From Silene conica (taxonomy: Eukaryota; Streptophyta; Magnoliopsida; Caryophyllales; Caryophyllaceae), in contig CM055315.2 of NCBI GenBank assembly GCA_029255685.2, positions 48,403,705-48,467,704 of the forward strand: a stretch of 64,000 nucleotides of DNA, given 5' to 3'. A program made the translations under genes and the position numbers. Under the pieces are notes generated by a model. That model ran no database searches and was not told the origin of the DNA. It was given only the letters and a program-made list of their open reading frames with translations. Below, in pieces: positions 49,901 to 59,830 of this stretch; position 1 is the first letter of the stretch, and every line of letters starts with the position of its first letter.

Positions 49901-50470
49901 GTGTTTTGATATTTTGATATTTATAATTCATGTAAGGAGTTACATGAATGTTTGTTGTTGTTTATGTAAAAGATACATTAAACACCATCCTTTAAAACAT
50001 ATAGGGATTGTTTGAAATCCCGTATTGGCTATGAGGAGTTGATCTGCTGGAAGAGTTTTAGGCAGTCATAAATTGCGGATTTTACAACGGATATTAAGTA
50101 CTTCATAACATTCGATGTTGCGATACGAAGTAGCTTCGATTTGACAATAATGCAAGAACTAGTAGTAGGTCATGCAGTCGCATATCCTATCATGATATAC
50201 TGTGAAAACAGTGGGAGCTGTCTTCGAGGTAAGGGTGTCATAGTCTAGAGTTAAGTCTAGACATGTACTTAATTAAGTTACATGTGATTTCAGTTATGTG
50301 AAACAATGGGAAATAACAATTGTTGGTTTGATAAAATGTGGTGTCATTGATTTTAAACCAAGGTTTTGTTGAAGGCTAAACATGATAGTCATGTCGTTTC
50401 AATGTGATCGAAATAGGGCAATTGAATTGCTGCAGATTATATGATGTGTAATAATCTGATAGTGTATCAA
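46901..50470 (+). pseudogene. Pol fossil and tail of Z
   Basis: Frames are short, yet collinear pieces of Copia pol can be read. At 48109-48186 the codons give SFDCESYDICESCLPSKITR plus TFFGEK, aligning to PFDYDSFGTCESCLIGKMTR in element A (integrase zinc-binding region). Near 48284-48335 YFFSFTISLER, stop, WRIY aligns to YFITFTDDLSRYGYVY with the acidic pair lost. At 49505-49580 CLHMKFSGSMVVL, stop, aligns to CLYIKSSGSKIVFL, with YVDD replaced. So integrase and reverse transcriptase are both dead while LTR, primer site and tract persist. Confidence 0.8.
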
Positions 50471-50476
50471 TTTTTA

Positions 50477-50488
50477 CAAGTGGGAGAT
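50477..50488 (+). promoter_or_regulatory. Polypurine tract of Z
   Basis: ACAAGTGGGAGAT directly before the 3' LTR. The long hairpin of D, Y and A is not intact here; only ACAAGTG survives, with a shorter TGATAGTGTATCA inverted repeat 10 bases upstream. Confidence 0.85.
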
Positions 50489-51818
50489 TGTTAGAGTAGT
50501 GTCCTCCACAATAATGCTTCTACATAATAAATCTCGTACAAGGAATATAAGGGATTTATATTTTATATGTTTGTCAGCTGGTCAACGTTAATCGGTAATG
50601 ATTGGCTGACTAGAGTTTGACATTACTGTCGTATGACGGCGGTGACCAGCTGATCCCTTTATGTCACACCTATAGGATGATGCCCAAATGGAAAAATTAA
50701 TTATTTGTATAAGATACAAGTTAATTAATTCCTTGTTTAGGTTGACTTTTATTAGTCAAGTGAATTTAATGTTTGATGAAGAGTAAAGTACTCATGCCAT
50801 AAGATTTTATTATTCGGTTATATAATAATTGAATAATAAATATAATACAATATTTAGTAATTAATAGTTAATTTACTAAATATATACGTAGTTTGTATTA
50901 TTTATGAGGTGGAGGTAATTTGTATTATTTATGAGGTGGAGGTAATTAGCGAATTAATGTTACAAGAAGTTGTAAAATTAGCTAAACGGGTTTTATAAGA
51001 TTCATTTTATGTTGAAAATGATAAAATGACACTTAAATGTTAAGTGTATTTTATTTACTACTTTGTATTATTTAAGTGTTAAATAATCAAATAAATATTT
51101 TTATTATATAAGATAATTAAATATTCGACGTATAAGCATTTGAAGGACAAATGTTGAAAGACGAAATAAGACTCGGAATACCATATGTAAACCGAGAATA
51201 TGGAGATAAGGTGACCATAATAGGTCTTTGTCTTCCACTCATGTTTATGAGTATTATAAACTCATTTGTTTACATTTGATGGCCTATAAATAGGCTACTA
51301 TTCCACATATTCTTAGTGAAAAAAAAAATCTAGAGAATTAAAATCCTCTAAATACATACTTCTTGTTAAGCCATTTAAGAGGAAAAATAGAAGACTTAAG
51401 ATCTTCATCTTCAACCTCTAAAATTGATCAAAATTTGATCAATCTTCATCAAAATAAATTCACAAAAATTAATATACTTCTTATATTATCAAAGTAATAA
51501 TATTTATAGTATAAAAAAACAAGGTTTACACTAAATTATATCTAGTTAATATATTTAGTGTTTTTGGGCTAGTCTTGGGTGCAACCAAAGGAGGTCACCT
51601 ATTTTGGTGACTTGGGTTATGGAGGATCATCCTACACTATTTTAGCTCAAGAACTACAAAGGTAGGATACATTTGTAGTGCCAAAAATGCCATCTTACTA
51701 ATGTAAGAAAATATCTTCTTATTAATTTTTGCATGCATGTATTATTTAGACCACCTTATGAAACTAGCTTGTAATTTTAATATCATTAGAGAGTCTAATT
51801 AGGTCTAAATTCCTAACA
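50489..51818 (+). repeat. 3' LTR of Z
   Basis: Starts TGTTAGAGTAG, ends TTCCTAACA. 1330 bp; longer than the 5' LTR because of a 27-bp direct duplication (GTATTATTTATGAGGTGGAG type, about 50892-50945). TATA box 51285-51292; two-stem block 50574-50653. Confidence 0.95.
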
Positions 51819-51866
51819 AGAAATTGCTATTAACATAAGAAAACAGGTCTGATCATACACGGAGTT

Positions 51867-52564
51867 GGTCGACCGACCAACTATTCCAGTCGGTCGACTA
51901 ACTACTTCAGTCGACCGACCAGAGAAGTCGTCGGTCGACCAAGGTCTGCTACGGGTCGCCCTAATCTACGCCATCTACGTTATATCTTGCCTACATCCTA
52001 ACATATGGGGTTTAGCTACGCATAATGATAATGAAAATAGTAATTAAAATGAGAATAACAATAAACGACATGATTAAGACGATTAACGATAGAGCAAACA
52101 AAACAAGAATGCAGGTTTAGGGATTCTAACTACCCGAATACTAATTCTAAGAAACTAAAATTAAACTTAAATAAAGATTAAGAAATACCGTAACAAAATG
52201 GCAGAAGGTAAGAACGAAATGTGAACTTTATTGAAACATTGCGTGGAACAGAAAGTTTGTATTCTAAAACGAAGTAAACAAAAGATTAGGGTAGAAGATT
52301 ATAAACTGAAAATGCTTAATACAAAGGAGGTGATTGTCTTTTATAAGGATATGTCGATGTCTTCTCAAAACCTAATCACGTTTAATGGGCTTTAATCCCT
52401 TTTGTTAATCTTCCAGAAAAGGCCCTCTGGTCGACCGACCGTTGGTCCTGGTCGATCGACCAGATGTCGGGTTAGTTCAAGCTTCTGATCTTTTAAATTT
52501 GATTTCTGAAATCTCGCTCTGCAGGTGCCTCGGTCGACCGACCATAGTAGGTGGTCGATCGACC
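51867..52564. repeat. Paired GGTCGACCGACC palindromic motifs in the G2 LTR
   Basis: Groups at 51867-51940, 52429-52462 and 52531-52564, in the same order as in G. In the second and third group one unit reads GGTCGATCGACC, a change that keeps the palindrome. Confidence 0.9.
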
Positions 52565-53064
52565 AAATATCAGGTACAGTAATGCATTCTGACGAATTCT
52601 GCAGCGCGTGTTGATCTTAAAACGACTACCATTTCTTCGTTGATTATCGTAATAAAACGATTCTCGCGGCGTTGGAAAGTTAAGAAGATAAGCTTTCACC
52701 TCCAATTGAAATCCATTATCAACTCTAGAACTCGAGATATACCCATTTGAAACAGGCTGCAATATTGTGAAGCGATTATTTCCTTGTTGAAGCTTGTAAA
52801 TTGTATGCACCCTTGCTTATGCTATCTTCAGGCCTTGAAGCGCGCGCCAAGTTCGTTCCTTAAGAATGCTCTTCATGTCAAACGCTATGCTAAGCACTTG
52901 GGAACGGTTTTAGCTCAAAATCGATCCAGTTCCGCATAATTCTGCAAAATAGAATAAAAATACGAAACTAGACGAATATAAGGAAATAGCGACTAAAACT
53001 CGTAAATGAGCTCTGAAATGCGTATAAAAATAGATGTAAAACATCATAAAATAGACACGCATCA

Positions 53065-54332
53065 AATTCCCCAAACCAAACCTTGCTTGCCCTCAAGCAA
53101 GAATTAGACTTGATCTTAAACCTATGGAACGATTTCAATCTCAGAGCGAAATGCACATGTAAGCCTAAACCAATTTAATGCAATGTCAACAAGGAAATAG
53201 TGAATGAATCATGCAAAATGAATTATGAAGTTGTCAAACTTGCTAATCTATCAACTATAGAGACTTTTTCAATGGACTCTCGCGGGTCGCTCGAATCACA
53301 TAATAAGCACAAGGTGAGTGTATGTAAAAGATAGAAAGAAGTAATTTGTAAAGACACTCACCTAACTTCGACCCATGAAAACATGCCTGCAATCTAACAT
53401 GAAAATAAACTTTACAACCGTGCATATACGTATTAATCAAGTGACTCCAACACATGCTGAGGTAAAGATAGATATGTGAGGTAATGGGTAAGAAAGGGTA
53501 AGTTGTTTTTGGATAAGTGGGGTTAAATAGCCAAGCTACCAAAACCAGGATCCAACAACAAATTTCATAACTTCCAACCCAATGAATTAAAACATAATGC
53601 TATTTTGTAGCACAAATCTCACAATACTTTAAAAGAAAAGGACTCCCAATTGATTTGAATGAAGTATGGGAGTAATAAATATAAAAGAAAGGCATTTTCT
53701 GAACAAACTGCAAGTTCCTGTTTCTGAGAGTTGGTCGACCGACCAAGTGATGCGGTCGGTCGACTCAATTGCAGTGTATCGTTTTTGAGTTTTTTTTCTT
53801 TCTTTTTCTTTCTTTTTCTTACTTTTTCTGTTTTTCTTTTCTTTTTCCTTCTTTTTCTTTCATTCTTTCTTTTCTTTCTTTTTCTTTTGTCATATGAACA
53901 TACAACAACCAAAGATGACTTAAAAATTCCCGCAACCACAAATACTAGCTTGGTAAGGTAGGCTAAGTATGGGATGTAGTTTTAGGGACAAAAAGGCAAA
54001 TATGGCAATATAAAGCTTATGGGTGAAATAAGAGAAAGGGACCTCAATTGCATGTGTCACAAATCACAAAATAAGATAGCATACAGGTATATAGCAGATT
54101 ACGTTCATATTTATGCATTTTGATGTAACATGTCTCAAAGGGAATACTACTCACATCCTAGATAACTAGTAATGAAAGAAACCAGAAATAAAGCTTTAAG
54201 ACTCAGAATGTATAGTAGTTTGCCAAAGGTAAAAGTCAAGTCTCAAGAATAACAATTAGTTTGACAAAAACTCGTGGAAATGCATATGATTCTATACCAA
54301 AACATGTTAACAGGCAAGGCTTAGGCATAAAC
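53065..54332 (-). mobile_element. Internal 3' part of Athila-like element G2
   Basis: Polypurine tract complement AATTCCCCAAACCAAACC from 53065, hairpin CTTGCTTG (53082-53089), loop CCCT, CAAGCAAG (53094-53101), then sequence collinear with 9743-10960 of G, including the palindrome pair (53732-53765) and a long TTTTTC/TTTC tract (53790-53895). No coding region. Broken by A at 54333 and continuing only about 10-15 bases past A's right end before changing to B. Confidence 0.85.
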
Positions 54333-55253
54333 TGTGGGAAAATATCTGTATATAATCTCAATTCTTTATATCAGGATTATAACAAATTTATAATATATGA
54401 TTTATAGTCATAAACGAAGAACAAGATACAAAGATTGAGAATAAGATTCTGTCCTTGCAAAGACCTAAAATCAGATATCAAAACAGATATCCTCTTAATC
54501 GTTGCACCCAAGATGTTCCAAGAAATACCCCTTCTGGAGCTAGAAACTGCAAAATTACCTTTAATTTTGTGTAAGATGAAAGCTAGAGAGAGAGAGTATG
54601 TAACTCGTGTAACTCGTGTGTTTTAAGTGCAGAGTGAATGTCCTATTTATAGCTGCAAACAACCTTGCTATTAGACATCAACTAGGATTCCCCTAATCAG
54701 TATTTGGTTCTACCTACAGCACTTCATAACAACTGAACAACTTAATAATTGCTCAGACCGAAATTCTATCTTTATAGAATCGGTTATATCTCTCTTGTGT
54801 AATGTTTTATATTATAAATATATTTATAATCCACTAATTAAATATAACCTTTTATATTTAATTGAATCATTTAATCTTTATTAAATAATTTCATTACACA
54901 TAATTAAATATAACATTTTATATTTAATTACGAATTAACATTTTAGTCATATAGGGTATCAATATGATTAAATAATTATGTCATCATTACATTGACTAAC
55001 CGTTTAGTCATATAGGGTATCAATATGATTACATTTTCATCTAATCATATCTCTCAGATTCCATCCTTTAGGTGTGACTCTTAGGGACCAGTTGATTACC
55101 GCCATCTGTATGACAATAACGTCAAACTTTCTAGCAAGCCAACCGTTATTGATAAACGTGAATCAACTGGCTAAAATACAAAGTATACCCTGTGTTCCTT
55201 TAATAGATTTATATGTGTTGTCGCACTAACTGTAGAGGACACTAGCTCCAACA
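54333..55253 (-). repeat. 3' LTR of A
   Basis: TGTGGGAAAATATC...AGCTCCAACA, 921 bp. Sense-strand TATA box TATAAATA at 54644-54651. Two-stem U3 block 55088-55170. Carries an internal duplicated TAGTCATATAGGGTATCAAT segment (54945 and 55004) absent in that form from the other LTR. Confidence 0.95.
55088..55170 (-). promoter_or_regulatory. Two-stem block in U3 of A
   Basis: Outer arms CCAGTTGATT (55088-55097) and AATCAACTGG (55161-55170), inner arms CAATAACG (55114-55121) and CGTTATTG (55144-55151): both perfect, though the sequences differ from those of X, Y, D and Z. The other LTR copy is at 62854-62940, where a small insertion disturbs the inner arm. Confidence 0.8.
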
Positions 55254-56040
55254 ATCTCCCACTTGTCCGTACAAGTGTATGTGCGATAACCGATTCTCAT
55301 ATCCAATTAAATTTCTCCCACTCAATGTAAAACAATTTGCAAATCTGTATTCACAAAGGGCGTATTTTACAAGCGATCTGTATCAAGAGTGGTTTTCCCA
55401 ACTAGAGAGTAACTCAACTGATAACGAATCATTATTCGAGCTTGGCCAAGCATTTCAGTTACTACTCCTCGAGTGGCCCTAAGAAATATTAAAACCTGAT
55501 TGGATATTTCCTTCAACTCGAATCTTGTAGATGTAAGCACAGTATGAAATGACCCAAAAAAAAATCTGCTTAGCCCCAGTTACGGTCAGCTAGTGAGAAA
55601 GAAATCAAAGTCACCCAAAACTGCACTTTATCTCAAGAAACAGTCGACAGTCAAAACAATCAACTCAAGGAACACGATGGACGTCCTATCCACGACCCGG
55701 CACCGAATGTTCAATAACATTTAGGACTCCATTGCGTCGTCACGAAAATTGTCCTACGAGTTATCGTTATAATCTCGTATTTGTGATCGATCAGTCAACG
55801 GTTTGACTTATGGTTTATTGAACCCACCATCAATCGACGTCACAAATAATTGCCAGAGTTATCAGCTCGTGTAGGCGATTACAGACTAAAACAAATATAA
55901 TGTAATTCAGTTCACTTTTGTGGTGTTCAATGTTGTCAGTACAATCCACATGAAAAACAATATATAAAACAAAATCGATGGTGTTATAAATAGTATATGA
56001 AATAGATACAATATCCAATTCACAAAAAGTACTAATACAA
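55254..56040 (-). other. Polypurine tract, hairpin and 3' tail of A
   Basis: Sense-strand tract ACAAGTGGGAGAT abuts the LTR; hairpin CACTTGT (55260-55266), loop CCGT, ACAAGTG (55271-55277). The following ~770 bases are non-coding and match the tails of D (13987-14750) and Y. They lie after the end of pol, so this is a long 3' untranslated region. Confidence 0.8.
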
Positions 56041-58736
56041 CTCAGGAACACGTTTAATTCCCATTGAAATGACGTGCCCTTCATGTTTATCATGTCTTAA
56101 TGGTTTAGTGAGAGGATCTGCGATGTTGTCATCTGTCGCAATCTTCTCTATCACTATCTCCTTTTACTTAGTAGTAGAATCTGCAATAACACTCTGCTTG
56201 GAGCTTTTCCAACTGACAGCAGCGCCATTAAGAGTAAAAACGAATCCAGACTGAGATTTCGAGTCATCTCGGTCCGTTTGGAAGCTAGCATCTGCGTAAC
56301 CGTTTGCGCAAAGCTCAGTGCCTCCACCATAAGTCAATACCCAATCTTTAGTCCTCCTTAGGTACTTAAGAATGTTTTTCACAGCCATCCAATGTGGTTC
56401 ACCTGGATTGCCTTGGTACCGACTCGTCATACTCAAAGCATATGCCACGTCTGGACGTGTGCATATCATGGTATACATGATCGATTCTATAGCTGACGCA
56501 TAAGAAATGCGACTCATGCGCTCGACCTCTTCCGGTGTCTTAGGTGCCTGAGCCTTACTCAAATGCACCCCCGAGATCATCGGAAGTAACCCCTTTTTGG
56601 AGTTGGTCATGCTGAATTTGTCAAGAATCTTATCTATATAAGACTCCTGACTCAGTGATAACATCCGTCGTGATCTATCTCTATAGATACGGATCCCCAA
56701 TATACATTGTGCCTCACCCAGATCTTTCATCTGGAAATGGTTCTTTAACCATACTTTAACCGAAGATAATGGAGGGATGTCATTTCCGATCAAGAGTATA
56801 TCGTCGACATACAACACCAGAAAGACGATCTTACTCCCACTCGACTTGATATATAAGCATGGTTCTTTGACTGATCGAATAAAACCATTCTTTTTTATCA
56901 CTTGGTCGAAGTGTTGATTCCAACTCCTAGATGCTTGCTTAAGTCCATAAATGGAACGCTTAAGCTTGCACACTTTCTTAGGATTTTTAGGATCTGTGAA
57001 ACCTTCGGGTTGTACCATGTACAAGTGCTCCTCCAAATAACCTTTTAAGAAGGCGGTTTTCACATCCATTTGCCATATTTCGTAGTCATGAAATGAAGCA
57101 ATCGCTAAGATAATCCGAATGGAACGCAGCATGACTACGGGTGCAAAAATATCATCATAGTGCAACCCTTGCACTTGAGTGAAACCTTTTGCCACTAGTC
57201 GTGCCATATAGGTGTCTGGTTGTCCCTCGATGGAGCGCTTTATCTTATAAAGCCATTTGCACTGAAGAGGTCGTACCTTATCAGGCAAATCAACCAACTC
57301 CCATACGTCATTCTCATACATGGAGTCCATTTCGAATTGCATGGCATTAAGCCATAGCTTTGAGTCGGAACAGGTCATGGCACCTTTATAGGTCACGGGT
57401 TCGTTACTCTCTAAGAGAAAGACGTCAACTCCGTCAAGTTCCTCGATCATACCGATGTATCTATCTGGAGGAATGGACTGTCTACCCGACCTTCTGGGTT
57501 CCTCAGTAATACTAACCGCAACAGAAGATGAAGGAACGGTTTCCTCTATTTTAGTTGGTTCTTGAATCTCCGACAGATCGAAGGTTCTGTTACTTGTCTT
57601 ATTCTCGAGAAATTCTTTCTCTAAGAACTTCGCACTAGCCGCAACAAAAACGCGGTGTTCGGTAGGCGAATAGAAGTAATGACCAAACATTCCTTTTGGA
57701 TAACCAATAAAGTATGTCTTCACCGATCGCGGGCCGAGCTTATCCTCGTGTCTCCACTTGACATAAGCCTCGCAACCCCAAACCCGAATAAAGGACAAGT
57801 TAGGGATGATTCCCTTCCATATCTTATATGGAGTCTTGTCAATAGCTTTAGACGCACTTCGGTTAAGTATAAGAGCAGCTGATAATAGAGAAAAGCCCCA
57901 TAATGAATCTGGCACAACTGTGTGACTCATCATGGATCGAACCATATCTAATAGTGTTCGATTTCTCCGTTCGGACACACCATTTAATTGTGGTGTTCTA
58001 GGTGGAGTAAACTGTAGTACTATACCACAGTTTTTAAGGTGTTGATCAAACTCATGCGAAAGATATTCACCACCACGATCTAATCGTAGTGCTTTAATCT
58101 TTCTATCCAGTTGGTTTTCAACCTTCGCCTGGAATTCCTTGAATTTTTCAAAGGATTCACTTTTATGCTTCATTAAGTAGACATATCCGTATCTACTTAA
58201 ATCGTCCGTGAAAGTGATGAAATATCTATAGCCGTCTCGTGCGGTGATTGACATAGGTCCACATACATCTGTATGTACAAGGCCTAATAGGTCAGCAGCG
58301 CGCATTCCAACACCTTTAAAGGAAATACGAGTCATTTTGCCTATGAGACATGATTCACATGTGCCAAATGAATCATAATCAAATGGAGATATAGCGCCAT
58401 TTTGTATTAGCTGCTTTACACGTTTCTCATTTATGTGTCCCATACGACAGTGCCATAGATATGTTTGATCTTTGTCACCAACCTTTAGTTTCTTATTATT
58501 CATGTGTAATATTTCAGTCGATTGATCTAAGACATATATACCATTCATGGAAACCGCTTTACCATAAACCATTCCATTTAAAGAGAAAATACAGCTATTA
58601 TTTTTTACTAAGAATGAAAATCCGTCTTTATCGAGTACGGAAACTGAAATAATGTTCTTAGATAAGCTGGGTACATAATAACAGTTATACAGATATAACT
58701 CGAATCCGCTCGGTAGCTGGATCACATATATTCCAT
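56041..58736 (-). pseudogene. pol: Copia pol: integrase, reverse transcriptase, truncated RNase H (element A)
   Basis: An 853-codon open frame (58725-56164). In order: pre-integrase zinc region WHCRMGH (residues 91-97) with CESC (123-126); integrase catalytic D153 (HTDVCG), D216 (LRLDRGGEY) and E252 (NGVSERRNRT); GCEAYVKW (317-324); reverse transcriptase WLYKIK (491), QMDVKTAFLKGYLEEHLYMV (552-571) and catalytic YVDD (639-642); RNase H start YADASF (810-815). The frame ends STTK then TAA. The same frame goes on as KEIVIEKIATDDNIADPLTK and GHVISMGIKRVPE, which is the normal C-terminus, so about 70 codons holding the rest of the RNase H active site are deleted. Upstream, a frameshift near 58738 and a TAG at 58818 separate it from the protease. 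Confidence 0.95.
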
Positions 58737-59219
58737 GGAAGCAGCAGCAACTTTTGCTCCATTCCCGACTCGCAGGTCCACATCACCCTTTGCGAGAGGT
58801 GTGATGTTTTTTAGACCCTACAAATGATTACACAGATGATAACCACAACCGGTATCAAGTACCCAAGTTCCGAAACTTGCATGGTTAATCTCAATCATAT
58901 GAATATAAGATGACATACCAACAGGAGTGACGCGGCCTGCTTTTATGTCCTCACGGTACACTGGACAGTTCCGCCTCCAATGCCCAGTCTTGTGGCAATG
59001 GTGGCACTCAATGTTACCGTCTTTGCTCTTTGTCTTGCCTTGTGAGCTACTTGTCTCACCAGGCCCACTCTTAAATCCGGCCCTTTTGAATTTAGGAGGC
59101 TTATCTACTGTTAGCTCTGTTTGAGTTTTTCCCTTACCCTTTCTCTTCTTTGCAATCATGAGAACGTTTTGCTTCATGCTCATCCTTCTCGGTCTGTACG
59201 AGAAGAGAGTGTAGCTCAT
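58737..59219 (-). pseudogene. Gag C-terminus and protease of A
   Basis: Open frame with a lysine-rich segment, a CCHC zinc knuckle CHHCHKTGHWRRNC, and the aspartic protease signature WVLDTGCGYHLCNHL (catalytic D in DTG). A TAG follows NHL, after which the frame continues GLKNITPLAKGDVDLRVGNG toward pol. The knuckle-to-protease spacing is as in other Copia polyproteins. The protease cuts the polyprotein into mature parts; here it is separated from both gag and pol by frame breaks. Confidence 0.9.
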
Positions 59220-59830
59220 GAGGACTTTTCTTCATGTCATTCATGTAATAGTTTGCCCTGAATAAGGAAAAACCATCATGAAGTGAATGAAGCATTCGAT
59301 CAATGATTACGTTCTCACTGATCTTGCAGTTCAGGGACTCCAATATCTCGACATTCTCAATCATATTGAGAATGTGTATGTGGGCTAACTGGTTGGCCCT
59401 TTTGGAGTTTCGCATCGAAGAAGCGACAGGTGTGCTCATATGAAACGATTCTCGGTGCTTTTGAGAATTCGTTTGTGAGCGTGGTGAAAATCTTATTTGC
59501 ACCATGGGAAATGAAGCGTCATTGCAAATTGAGTTCCATTGCAAAAATGAGTACGTTCTTTATCGCACCTGCTTCCATAACGAAATCACTATAAGCTTGT
59601 GATACGTTAGCTCTAGCAGTGGGGCCTGGGTTAGGTGGTAAAGGCTCAGTTAAATACTTGAGCTTACCATCAGCTACAGCTGCATTCCGTAATGCAGCCT
59701 CCCAGTCCGCAAAGTTGGACCCATCATTTTTCAGTCGCGTGGACTGATTCATGTGGTCCATGAAAGCCTTAAGCCAGAATTCTTTTCTTAGTGTGGCACT
59801 AGGCATAGGGGCATCATTATGACCAGCCAT
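59134..59830 (-). pseudogene. gag: Gag N-terminal and capsid part of A, frameshifted
   Basis: Starts at MAGHNDAPMPSATLRKEFWL (59830), continues NDGSNFADWEAALRNAAVAD and LTEPLPPNPG, typical of Copia gag, then shifts frame near 59530. The second frame reads ENVIIDRMLHSLHDGFSLFR and NDMKKSPHELHSLLVQTEKD, the core that X and Y also resemble, and shifts again near 59150 to the knuckle frame. The duplicate B (63034-63320) has the same beginning with a few substitutions. Confidence 0.9.

Larger units (their letters stand above)
35055..51818 (+). mobile_element. Non-autonomous Copia derivative Z, inserted in the G2 LTR
   Basis: Plus-strand LTR element, target duplication AGAAA (35050-35054 and 51819-51823). 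5' LTR 35055-36357, primer site 36360-36371, leader 36373-36802 and 45419-about 46900 (split by T), pol fossil about 47000-50470, polypurine tract, 3' LTR 50489-51818. The LTRs differ at about twenty positions (about 1.5%) plus one 27-bp tandem duplication, so Z is older than D and T. No usable gag or pol. Without T the element is about 8.1 kb. Confidence 0.95.
34498..53064 (-). repeat. 3' LTR of Athila-like element G2, split by Z
   Basis: Two pieces, 34498-35054 and 51824-53064 (about 1.8 kb joined), match the G LTR: starts TGATACCCGTCGTTGAGAG and ends ACACGCATCA beside the polypurine tract. Palindrome groups lie at 51867-51940, 52429-52462 and 52531-52564. There is no primer site on its left, so this is the 3' LTR of a minus-strand element; everything between 35055 and 51823 is the inserted Z and one copy of its target duplication. 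Confidence 0.9.

Noticed and set aside
51865..52047. Frames rich in VDRP/VGRP motifs (also at 11431, 29419 and 53731)
   Set aside because: They are translations of the GTCGACC palindromes; different frames are open in different copies, so coding is not conserved.
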